DNA of 64,000 nucleotides from Levilinea saccharolytica. Its GTDB lineage: Bacteria; Chloroflexota; Anaerolineae; Anaerolineales; Anaerolineaceae. Under the pieces are notes generated by a model. The model was given only the letters and a program-made list of their open reading frames with translations, was not told the DNA's origin and did no database searches. A program made the translations under genes and the position numbers. Location: assembly GCF_001306035.1 (NCBI RefSeq), contig NZ_LGCM01000027.1:1-64000 (forward strand), read 5' to 3'. Positions 18,741-26,355 of this stretch are shown here, piece by piece; within the stretch, counting starts at the first letter, position 1, and each line of letters begins with the position of its first letter.

Positions 18741-20303
18741 GGCTTCGGGGATCTCCGAAAGCGGAAGCACCTGCCGTTCTTCTTGGGCGCGCGCTTTCCA
18801 TTCTACGCCACCAGCCTTGAGGGAGCGGTCGCTGAGGGTAAGCCGAATGGGCAGACCTATGAGGTCGGCATCGGCAAATTTTACCCCGGGTGATTCGTCG
18901 CGGTCGTCCCATAAGATTTGAAAGCCGGCCTGGGTGAGTTCCTGGGCCAAGGCCTCGCCCGCAGCTTCGCCGCCCCGCAGGGTGACCAGATGAACATCCA
19001 AGGGACTCAACGCAGCCGGCCAGCACAGACCTGCTGGATCACAATTTGCTTCAGCAGCGGCGCCTAACCAGCCGTTGACAGAAATCTCACAAATCGCGTG
19101 AGAGGCTGGTTTTTGCTGACCCGAAGGATTCAGATACGTCACAGGTAGAGCAGGGGAGTGCCTGGATGATTCGGCCAGAGGTACTGCTGAGACTACCTGC
19201 AGCGGCTGTCCGCAGTTTGGACAGGGGTGACCGGGCTGCACCATCGCAAAATCAGCGGTGAGAGAAGGTTTGTAATCTCGACCCAAATTGACGTTGCGCA
19301 AATGGGTATCCTCTTGATTGGCCCCAGCCACGAGGTTGGGCGCAGATGCAGAAGGATCTGCCACAACATACACGCCGCGCAAACCCACCGGAGAGGCAAA
19401 GCCAGGCACAGCGCCCACTGCGCGGATTTCGTCCTCCGATGCAGGGCGTAAGGAGGAAGCGCCTAAGGCTCTCATCAATTTGTGCTCGTTGACCTCCAGA
19501 TCACCGCGGATAACAGCAAAAACGAAGGTTTCTTTGTGCCCTTCGGGTCGGTCAAATCGTGCTACCAGAAAAACGGCTTTAGCCGTTTGCGACGCAGAGA
19601 TATTCAAAAAGGAAGCTAGTTCGTCAATCGTCTTGACTTTTGGGGTATGCACCGGCTCCACCGGCAGCAGTTCTGCCTGCGGAACGGCAGGGCGCTGAAA
19701 CTGCGCAGAGGCGAGCGGCGCACCGTAACAACAGTGGGGACAAAAGGCAAAATCATGAGAACCGCCAGGGTGAATGAAGACCTCATAGATCGAATGGTTG
19801 AACTTATCCTCCAGGGTCTGGTAAGGAATTCTGCTCTGCGTTAACAACTGCGTAATCTCACGCTGCATCTGCGCTGCCCAAGCCTGTAATGCTGTATCAT
19901 CTGCTGCGGTGCAGCAAAACACAGTTTTTTGCAGCTGCGGAGGGTTGAGCAAGCCTGCATTGGATTTGAACTTTCGGTTTTCCTGCTTCACTTCGGCGAA
20001 TAGAGTGCGCGGGAGATCTTTGTAAGAGCGGATAAAGGGGCGCAGGATGTTGGCAAAAGATTCCACCTGGTTCTCATTCATACTCCCACCAGGCGGAAGG
20101 ATCACTTCTTGGGTGGGGGTGAAGGAGCGAACCCGTTGAACCAGCTTTTGCAGCAGCAGTGCGCCTAAGGGGGGAAAAGCAAGCTGATACCCAGGGGTGA
20201 ATGTGATGCAGCCTGCTCGAAAGAGAAAACGAGCCCCCGGCGCATCAATTTCGGATGGAGCTTCGCGAAGTGTGCGCAGCAACAACTGGCTCATGCGGAT
20301 CAT
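18693..20303 (-). CDS. ProRS-like protein with degenerate aminoacylation motifs (editing and anticodon domains kept)
   Basis: A 536-residue homologue of bacterial prolyl-tRNA synthetase. The start resembles ProS (MSQLLLRTLREAP), and RSYKDLP matches the core. However, the motif 2 block (canonical FRDE, then RFG-MR-REF) reads about ENRKFKSNAGLLNPPQLQ, and motif 3 (GIGVSR) reads about ISVNGWLG, so the ATP-binding Arg residues appear to be missing. The central editing domain is clear (TAKAVFLV, GFASPVGL, GANQEDTHLRNVNLGRD), and the C-terminal anticodon-binding region is present. This suggests a trans-editing or regulatory paralogue rather than a working ProRS; a true proS should exist elsewhere. 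The start at 20303 follows AAGGA; ATG 20294 is an alternative. The gene is 13 bp after pip. Confidence 0.8.
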   Translation of the reverse strand: MIRMSQLLLRTLREAPSEIDAPGARFLFRAGCITFTPGYQLAFPPLGALLLQKLVQRVRSFTPTQEVILPPGGSMNENQVESFANILRPFIRSYKDLPRTLFAEVKQENRKFKSNAGLLNPPQLQKTVFCCTAADDTALQAWAAQMQREITQLLTQSRIPYQTLEDKFNHSIYEVFIHPGGSHDFAFCPHCCYGAPLASAQFQRPAVPQAELLPVEPVHTPKVKTIDELASFLNISASQTAKAVFLVARFDRPEGHKETFVFAVIRGDLEVNEHKLMRALGASSLRPASEDEIRAVGAVPGFASPVGLRGVYVVADPSASAPNLVAGANQEDTHLRNVNLGRDYKPSLTADFAMVQPGHPCPNCGQPLQVVSAVPLAESSRHSPALPVTYLNPSGQQKPASHAICEISVNGWLGAAAEANCDPAGLCWPAALSPLDVHLVTLRGGEAAGEALAQELTQAGFQILWDDRDESPGVKFADADLIGLPIRLTLSDRSLKAGGVEWKARAQEERQVLPLSEIPEALQTFLADLQHEEQSG

Positions 20304-20316
20304 ATAAGCACCGTCC

Positions 20317-21279
20317 TTAGACCTTAAGACTGCGAAAATCATTCGCCGCCTGAACCAATTCCTGGCTGATGCCTGGTTCGTGAGCGGAATGGCCCGCCGC
20401 CGGCACAATTCGCAACTCCGACCCCGGCAGGCTTTTATGCACTTCCCAGGCTGTGCGCATGGGGCAAATCAAATCATAGCGTCCCTGCACAATGCGGCAG
20501 GGCATGCCCAACAGTGAAGATTTGATTTGATTCAAGAGGGCATCATCGCTAGGGAAAAAGGCGCGGTTGATCATGTAATGGCATTCAATGCGGGCGATAG
20601 CCAGAGCATTACGCGGGTCTTCTAAGTAGCTGGCGGCTGCATCGGGGTCAAGGTTCAAGTGAGCAAGTCTGGCCTCCCAGGTGGACCAGGCGACGGCCGC
20701 CTGAAGCCGTGTGGCTTCATCCTCAGAGGTCATCCGTTTATAATACGCACTGACCATATCCTGGCGTTCAGAAAGCGGGATGGGTTCCAAGAAATCTTCC
20801 CAGGCGTCCGGGTAAATCTGCGAAGCCCCTTGCTGATAAAACCAGCTAACTTCAGAAGAACGGCAAAGGAAAATACCACGCAGGATCAGGCCTATGGCGC
20901 GCTGGGGGTGCTGAGAGGCATACGCCAGGGCCAGGGTGCTGCCCCAACTGCCGCCAAACACCAACCATTTTTCAATCGCCAGGGTCGTGCGAAGAGTTTC
21001 GATATCCTGAATCAAGAGCGGGGTGGTATTCTCCCGAATTTCAGCATAGGGAGTAGATTTTCCGGATCCGCGCTGATCGAAGAGGATGATACGGTAATGG
21101 TTGGGGTCAAAAAATTGACGATGAGCAGGGCGGCAGCCGGCACCCGGACCGCCGTGTAAGAAAACCACCGGGGTACCGTTCGGGTTGCCGGATTCCTCAT
21201 AGTACAGAGTATGCAGATCGGATACCTTGAGTTCGCCAATGCGATAGGGTTCAATCTCAGGATAAAGTTCAGTAGTCAT
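20317..21279 (-). CDS. pip: Proline iminopeptidase
   Basis: Removes N-terminal proline from peptides; 320 residues, alpha/beta hydrolase fold. The oxyanion region is HGGPGAG and the substrate-pocket motif is DQRGSGKSTP. The nucleophile Ser is in GGSWGSTLAL, Asp is in the QGRYDLICP segment, and His is in AAGHSAHEP. The ATG at 21279 has AAAGGA about 8 bp upstream; the longer reading from 21450 runs into the preceding gene and lacks support. It lies between the phospholipase D-like gene and the ProRS-like gene; proline is a link with the latter. Confidence 0.95.
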   Translation of the reverse strand: MTTELYPEIEPYRIGELKVSDLHTLYYEESGNPNGTPVVFLHGGPGAGCRPAHRQFFDPNHYRIILFDQRGSGKSTPYAEIRENTTPLLIQDIETLRTTLAIEKWLVFGGSWGSTLALAYASQHPQRAIGLILRGIFLCRSSEVSWFYQQGASQIYPDAWEDFLEPIPLSERQDMVSAYYKRMTSEDEATRLQAAVAWSTWEARLAHLNLDPDAAASYLEDPRNALAIARIECHYMINRAFFPSDDALLNQIKSSLLGMPCRIVQGRYDLICPMRTAWEVHKSLPGSELRIVPAAGHSAHEPGISQELVQAANDFRSLKV

Positions 21280-21325
21280 AGTTGGGTCCTTTGAAGTGTA
21301 TTTGAAGAGGGTTGCCAGATACAGT

Positions 21326-23005
21326 TTATTCGTGCCCAGAGAACACCTGGCGGTCGCGAAATTTGTAGCTGCGCGAGGAAGGATTGAAATAGATATTACT
21401 CCAGGCCTCCGCTTCTTCCAAATAGCGATCTGGTGATTCGACCGCGGCATAAATGGTATTCAGAAATGCGCGCGACTTATAATGATCAAACATACGCATG
21501 AATTCCGTGGCCATAATGGCCGCCAGACGTGAATCACCTTTGATTAAGAAGGCGTTTTCGTCATTTTCGCGGCAGGATGCACGGCTAAAATTGGCAGAAC
21601 CTACCAAGACCGCAGGGGTATCACCCCAGGGATCGATGACCATCAATTTGGTGTGAATCTTGTGTTTTCCAAAAGCACGGGCATCCCAGCTTTTTCCCAT
21701 GTAGGTTTCCAAGCGGGTGGGGGTGAAAAAGCGAGTGTTCTTGCGGCTTAGGCCTTCGATGCTCTTTGTTGCAGTGCTGTTAGCCAGGCCGTATTCCACA
21801 ACGGCTTCTGGGTTTTGGCCCAGGGCTTGCTTGAGGCGCGCATCCATCCCAAAGGGCGTGCTCAACAAGATGACGCTTTTGGCTTCGCGAGTCAGTTCAA
21901 TGGCCGCGTCCACGATGTGGTCACGGCGAACGGGAGAGAAATACACCCCCGATAGGCTGCGAGTCGGATGGTAGGTGATATTGGAGAGCGAAAGCGCCTG
22001 GATTTGTTCTGGCGTGCGCGGTGGGTTTTCACGGCGGCTGGTGGGAAGGTTGGACGCTAAAATTTGGAAATACTGCTCATACGCATCGGCCACGGAAGGC
22101 TGCTCAAAGGTCAATGCCAAATTGGTCTGCAAGTAAAAGCCGGCCTCGGTGAAATTGGTTGTGCCAACCCATAAATGAGTGGGGCTGCCGCCCGTCAACC
22201 GGACGACAAACTTGTTGTGGCTGATTTTCGGCCAGGTGCGCGGAATGGAAATGGCAGGTTGCGCCAGCCCAGCCTGGGATAGGATGTGCTCGCTTTCTTC
22301 GGCAGTATCATTGGGAGATTGCCCTTTGTGATAGACGATTTTGACATCTACCCCCCGGTTGAGGGCTTCTTTCAAGGCACTGGCGATTTCCGGATCATGA
22401 AATTCATAAATTGCCACGTGCAGGCCGTCCCCCTGGCCGGCGGCAGCGATAAATTCCAATAACGATTCGCGCAGGCTGCGCGAAAGCCAGCGGTAGGCGG
22501 CGCCATTGGGAACTTTGGATGGCTCCACATTGTGGAATTCCGTCAGATAGGCGTGGGCCGAGGTGACCCCACGGTTGACGTAGACGCCCACGTGATCCTG
22601 GTCATACAGGCTGGGGCGCGCCCACAAACGCACGGGGTCTAACAAGCGGGTGGATTGCCCGTGCTCCAGAACGGGAAAAATCTCGTACTGATAGGCATAA
22701 TTGGCGCGAACGGTGTAATCGGACCAGCGAAAGCGCTGAAAAGGGGCTTTAGCCGAGGATACTTCAGGACCTTCTGTGTCTTGATCTTTAAACCGTTTCT
22801 GCCCCGAAAGCCAGATCATGCGCTTCATTTCGCCGGTATCGGGATCATACGAGGCGCGGCGGACGGCAAATCCTAAGAGTCCTTTGCGGTCGTAGGTCGG
22901 GTCGATATCCCAGCCTAGAAGGATGGTGTTTGTGCCGACTAAGGCTGCGCCCGAAAACGGGCCTTGTTCGGCGCGGACTACTGGTTGATAAGTCGGCATC
23001 ACCAT
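21326..23005 (-). CDS. Phospholipase D-like (HKD) nuclease or lipase with a beta-rich N-terminal domain
   Basis: A 559-residue protein with two PLD catalytic motifs: SHNKFVVRL followed by GTTNFTEAG, and HTKLMVIDPWG followed by GSANFSRAS. About residues 15-120 precede the PLD core and look like a fibronectin- or Ig-type beta domain. AGGAGG lies 6 bp before the ATG. It begins 17 bp after the recombinase stop, so the two are probably co-transcribed. PLD-fold proteins may be phospholipases, nucleases or transferases; pairing with a recombinase favours nucleic acid, but this is inference. Confidence 0.85.
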   Translation of the reverse strand: MVMPTYQPVVRAEQGPFSGAALVGTNTILLGWDIDPTYDRKGLLGFAVRRASYDPDTGEMKRMIWLSGQKRFKDQDTEGPEVSSAKAPFQRFRWSDYTVRANYAYQYEIFPVLEHGQSTRLLDPVRLWARPSLYDQDHVGVYVNRGVTSAHAYLTEFHNVEPSKVPNGAAYRWLSRSLRESLLEFIAAAGQGDGLHVAIYEFHDPEIASALKEALNRGVDVKIVYHKGQSPNDTAEESEHILSQAGLAQPAISIPRTWPKISHNKFVVRLTGGSPTHLWVGTTNFTEAGFYLQTNLALTFEQPSVADAYEQYFQILASNLPTSRRENPPRTPEQIQALSLSNITYHPTRSLSGVYFSPVRRDHIVDAAIELTREAKSVILLSTPFGMDARLKQALGQNPEAVVEYGLANSTATKSIEGLSRKNTRFFTPTRLETYMGKSWDARAFGKHKIHTKLMVIDPWGDTPAVLVGSANFSRASCRENDENAFLIKGDSRLAAIMATEFMRMFDHYKSRAFLNTIYAAVESPDRYLEEAEAWSNIYFNPSSRSYKFRDRQVFSGHE

Positions 23006-23022
23006 ACTGTACCTCCTGTGGG

Positions 23023-24030
23023 TTATTCCTCAACAGTGGGGGCATCCTTGGTTTCAAATATTTGATAATAGCCGCGGTCTAACTCATTGTCTGACAAATG
23101 GGCGTAGCGCTGCGTCACGGCGATGTTGCGGTGGCGCGCCAGCTCCTGAGCCAGTTTCAAGTTACCCGAAGCCTGGAGGATGCGGGTGACAAAGTAGTGC
23201 CGAAACGAGTGGGGGGTGATGCTGCCTTTCGCTTGTGGGCCAATGGCCAGCATAACACGTTCATTGACGATATTGCGTCCAGTAGCAGTAGTGATGGCAC
23301 TGACCCGCTTCTGATTGCCGCGATCATGACGAGCAAAGAGGGGGAGGGCGGTCAGCGGGCGGCCCGAAGCACCGTCCATTTGCGCTCGCGCGCGCAAGTA
23401 GTCTTCCAAGGCGCTTTGCGAACGGCGGGTAAAGCGGATGACGGCTTCGCGATTACCTTTCCCGATGATCACCGCGCGGCCTTCCTGCCAGTTTAAATCT
23501 CCGCGGCGCAAGTTGCAGGCTTCATGTACGCGAAGGCCGGTGTCTGCCAGTGTGATTAAAAAGGCGCGGTCGCGTAAATTGCGCAGGCGCTCTGGCTCGT
23601 TCTCTACGGGGGCATGGAGCAGCCCTTCAGCGTAATCAAGGACTTTTTCGATATCATTCTGTGGAAATTGAGGCAAGCGTATCCCCGGGCGGCGGGCGCG
23701 CTGGCGGATCAACAGGTGTACGCGCGGTAAATTGATGGGAGCCAGGTTTTCAGCGGCGAGAAACTCAAAAAATCGGCTAAGCACGGTCAGGTGAAGACGT
23801 TCGGTGGTGGGGGCTTTATCGCGCATAGCGGAAACCAGCCAGGTTACCGCGTCTTCTTTGAAGGCTGTGATGGGGGAACTGGCTGATAGCCGGTGAGCTG
23901 GCAGCACCTCGGTTTCGAGGAATTTCATCACGTTGCGGTAGGTGCGGGTGGTATTCTGGCTGCGCGCCAGGGACACACCTTCCAAAAAACGATCGACAGC
24001 CTCAGAAATCGAGATGGTTTTGGCACTCAT
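23023..24030 (-). CDS. Tyrosine recombinase/integrase (XerC/D-like)
   Basis: A 335-residue site-specific recombinase with a complete catalytic set: Arg167 (TGLRVHEA), Lys191 (GKGN), His274 and Arg277 (HSFRH), His300 (ARHRN) and nucleophile Tyr309 (QRYAH). The N-terminal SAM-like core-binding domain covers about residues 1-110. It lies beside a PLD-like gene with no other phage, transposon or att-like repeats, so it may act on the chromosome or a small integrated element rather than a large island. No clear ribosome-binding site was seen before the ATG. A CRP-like palindrome lies about 50 bp upstream. Confidence 0.9.
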   Translation of the reverse strand: MSAKTISISEAVDRFLEGVSLARSQNTTRTYRNVMKFLETEVLPAHRLSASSPITAFKEDAVTWLVSAMRDKAPTTERLHLTVLSRFFEFLAAENLAPINLPRVHLLIRQRARRPGIRLPQFPQNDIEKVLDYAEGLLHAPVENEPERLRNLRDRAFLITLADTGLRVHEACNLRRGDLNWQEGRAVIIGKGNREAVIRFTRRSQSALEDYLRARAQMDGASGRPLTALPLFARHDRGNQKRVSAITTATGRNIVNERVMLAIGPQAKGSITPHSFRHYFVTRILQASGNLKLAQELARHRNIAVTQRYAHLSDNELDRGYYQIFETKDAPTVEE

Positions 24031-24074
24031 GGGATTATTATCTCACAATTGGATCAAAAGGAATACAGAGAGTA

Positions 24075-24090
24075 TGTGAATTAATTCACA
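24075..24090. promoter_or_regulatory. CRP/FNR-type operator palindrome
   Basis: TGTGAATTAATTCACA is a perfect 16-bp palindrome matching TGTGA-N6-TCACA, the classical CRP half-site arrangement. It is centred about 52 bp upstream of the recombinase ATG on the minus strand, a usual place for a CRP/FNR-family activator or repressor. The sequence symmetry is seen directly; binding is inference. Confidence 0.5.
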
Positions 24091-24352
24091 AATAGAATAT
24101 GAAAAGAGGACCCACATAATTACACAACAGTTTGATAAATCCCTGTAAATGAATGGCTATAACTGCACTCAGGAGGTTCGGAAAAGGAGGTCAAAAAGAG
24201 TTCTGAAATCCAGATGGAGAATTTGCCAAGGGGGTGTGAGAGATGAACTCCAGCGGGTTATGCGCTAACCCTATCTAAATGTGGGATGTTCGGTGGGTTA
24301 AACTCAAAAAGAGACAACAAGAAGTGGGTATTTTGGGATCTTGTCAATTCGA

Positions 24353-24388
24353 TATTGTTTTTGATAATGATACTTATCAAAAACAATA
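24353..24388. promoter_or_regulatory. 15-bp inverted repeat, Fur-box-like operator or hairpin
   Basis: The arms TATTGTTTTTGATAA (24353-24367) and TTATCAAAAACAATA (24374-24388) are perfectly complementary around TGATAC. The core GATAATGATACTTATC resembles Fur-type boxes. A T-rich stretch follows at 24392-24401, so it may instead be an intrinsic terminator for a transcript entering from the left. It is 220 bp before the GyrA-CTD-like gene. Confidence 0.45.
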
Positions 24389-24610
24389 ACCGTTGTTTTT
24401 TACATGCACCTCCTCAAAAGCTCCCCCTGCTGTCGCTTCATCGTGAATCTCGGGCTAATTTCTTTTTTTCATACCATGTTGGTGAACAGATGAGGAAATA
24501 GTCCGAGCTGGCGATCCAACCACTCGTACTGGGCTTTTATGGCTGCCCCCCTCCCCCACTGAAATGATGATAAAATCACGCTATCTTAATGACGGCTTTA
24601 TGAGGTAACC

Positions 24611-25666
24611 ATGCAGCGACCCGATCTACGGCCCTTACCCGACGATGTGCGCAAATACATCGAATTTCTGGAAGCGAAAATTCAAATTTTAGAAGCCCCA
24701 CGAGCAGCTCGCACAGCAGCCTCCCGCAGCGAAACGGTTGAGCGCGAAGCACCGATCAATGAGGAGCCGATTGCCCAAGAGGCCGCATCACAATATCAAT
24801 TACTCACCATTAGCCAACAGGGTGTCGTAAAACGTACAGAACGGCATCTGTTTTCCCGCCAACACCGCGGTGGTATGGGTGTTTTTGATCTTGAGGTTCA
24901 ACCTCCCGATCAGCCAGCCGCACTGGCTTGCCTGACAGCTGCGCAGCATTTTCTCGTGTTCACCAATCACGGCCGGGTTTTCCGATTCGCTTCCGGTAAA
25001 TTGGAACTCAGCCCGGTGCGCAGCCGCGGTGAAGATATTTTTGACCGGATCCCATTCGAGGCCGGCGAAGCCGTGGCGGCGATCTTGCCGGAACGGGCTC
25101 AGGGATATGTGGCGATGGTGTCCGCTTCCGGAAGGGTTCGCAGCCTACGGCATCATCTCTTTGGCGAGCATATGAAGCCGGGCGTTTCCGTGTTGAATTT
25201 CCAGGAATACGGTCCCCTGGCCAGCGCCTGTTGGACGAGCGGAGACGGCGATATTTTTCTGGCCACCAACAACGGCATGGGGATTCGGTTTAATGAAAAA
25301 TTGATCCCACCTCAGGGAGATTGGGGGATCCGTCTGGCAGAAGGCGCTCAGGTGGTGGGAATCGCGCCGGTGTACGATGACAGCCGTTTGTTCCTGCTCG
25401 GCGCGGATGGACGCGGGACGGTACGTGTGATGCCCAGTTTTGCGGCCAACAAGAGCCTGGGCGGCAGCGGGAAACAAACCATCAAAAATGCGCAGGTGGT
25501 AGGCATCGCCGCTCTGGAGCGCAATCAAGACCTGTTCGTTCTATCGCGTTTGGGCAAGCTCATCCGCTTTCCGGCGAATGAGGTGTCAGAAACAGAGGGC
25601 GTGGTACAAGGCGTTTTGTGCATGAGTCTGCGCGGTGATGAAGTTGTGGCACTGCTCAACTGCTAG
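24611..25666 (+). CDS. Free-standing GyrA/ParC C-terminal-domain-like beta-pinwheel protein
   Basis: A 351-residue protein without the topoisomerase catalytic domains. Residues 1-65 are a short helical, coiled-coil-prone segment. From about residue 70 there are six blade-like repeats (LLTISQQGVVKRT, VFTNHGRVFRF, MVSASGRVRSL, LATNNGMGIRF, LLGADGRGTVRV, VLSRLGKLIRF). The first is followed by QHRGGMG, close to the GyrA-box QRRGGKG. Such pinwheels wrap DNA in gyrase and topoisomerase IV; alone it may bind or bend DNA or act in trans on gyrase. GAGGT lies 4 bp before the ATG. An MBL hydrolase gene follows 9 bp later. Confidence 0.82.
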   Translation: MQRPDLRPLPDDVRKYIEFLEAKIQILEAPRAARTAASRSETVEREAPINEEPIAQEAASQYQLLTISQQGVVKRTERHLFSRQHRGGMGVFDLEVQPPDQPAALACLTAAQHFLVFTNHGRVFRFASGKLELSPVRSRGEDIFDRIPFEAGEAVAAILPERAQGYVAMVSASGRVRSLRHHLFGEHMKPGVSVLNFQEYGPLASACWTSGDGDIFLATNNGMGIRFNEKLIPPQGDWGIRLAEGAQVVGIAPVYDDSRLFLLGADGRGTVRVMPSFAANKSLGGSGKQTIKNAQVVGIAALERNQDLFVLSRLGKLIRFPANEVSETEGVVQGVLCMSLRGDEVVALLNC

Positions 25667-25675
25667 ACAAGGCCA

Positions 25676-26326
25676 ATGATGAAACCCATTTACCCCGGTG
25701 TTTTTCGAAGCAGGTCGCTGTTTGCCAATCAATTTATCCTGAGAAGTGGCGAGCAAAGCCTGGTGATTGATGTGGGCTTGCCCGGGTTTGGACAACATTT
25801 GTTGGGCACCATCCAAAAAACGGGCGCGGATCCCCACACACTGGCGGCGATTCTGATCACCCACGCGGACGGCGATCACTTTGGTGCATTGGCGGAAATT
25901 CGGGCTGTCAATCCTGCTCCCGTGTATGCGTCCCCGCAGGAAGCCGAAGCCATTCAAAAAGGCGTTTCCTCGCGCGCGCTGAAGCCGCGCGGTTTTGAAA
26001 AATTTCTCTACAGCGCCGTTTCTCCGCTATACCGCCCATCCGCGGGTGTTGTTGATCACTTGTTGGAACCCGGCCAGATCCTGCCGTTTTGGGACGGCTT
26101 GCAGGTGCTGGACACACGCGGCCACACACCGCAGCACGTATCTTTTTTTGCAATTGAGCATGGGGTTTTATTTTCCGGCGATTCCATCCAAATCGCCAGA
26201 AAAAAGCTGCTCCCCTCTTCAGGCGGGAATACCTGGGATGAGGAGCTAGCGAAGCAATCTTTTGAAATGCAATTAGCCCTGCATCCCGCTGTCATCTGCG
26301 GCGGGCACGGCATCTGGGTTCGCTAG
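25676..26326 (+). CDS. Metallo-beta-lactamase-fold hydrolase
   Basis: A 216-residue MBL-fold hydrolase. The metal motif is THADGDHFG, so the second His of HxHxDH is Asp, a variation seen in part of the superfamily. Further ligands are His in TRGHTPQH, Asp in FSGDSI and the terminal His in GGHG. Likely a small soluble hydrolase of unknown substrate (lactone, thioester or similar). It follows the GyrA-CTD-like gene by 9 bp and may share its transcript. Confidence 0.85.
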   Translation: MMKPIYPGVFRSRSLFANQFILRSGEQSLVIDVGLPGFGQHLLGTIQKTGADPHTLAAILITHADGDHFGALAEIRAVNPAPVYASPQEAEAIQKGVSSRALKPRGFEKFLYSAVSPLYRPSAGVVDHLLEPGQILPFWDGLQVLDTRGHTPQHVSFFAIEHGVLFSGDSIQIARKKLLPSSGGNTWDEELAKQSFEMQLALHPAVICGGHGIWVR

Positions 26327-26355
26327 CCCTGCCTGCCCCCCCCCTGCCCTGCCGT

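Larger units (their letters stand above)
24031..24610. other. Gene-poor spacer with palindromes
   Basis: No convincing gene lies in these 580 bp. A 71-codon plus-strand frame (24286-24501) lacks a ribosome-binding site and family features. The spacer holds a CRP/FNR-like palindrome, repeated AGGAGG stretches near 24172 and 24186, a 15-bp inverted repeat and a pyrimidine-rich tract near 24540. It separates divergent transcription units, and its size and AT-rich composition differ from the tight gene packing elsewhere. Confidence 0.6.

Noticed and set aside
23023-24030. An integrated phage or integrative element around the tyrosine recombinase
   Set aside because: No att-like direct repeats, phage genes or tRNA end are seen on either side within the window.
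24286-24501. 71-codon plus-strand frame in the gene-poor spacer
   Set aside because: No ribosome-binding site, and the frame runs through the inverted repeat; no family likeness.
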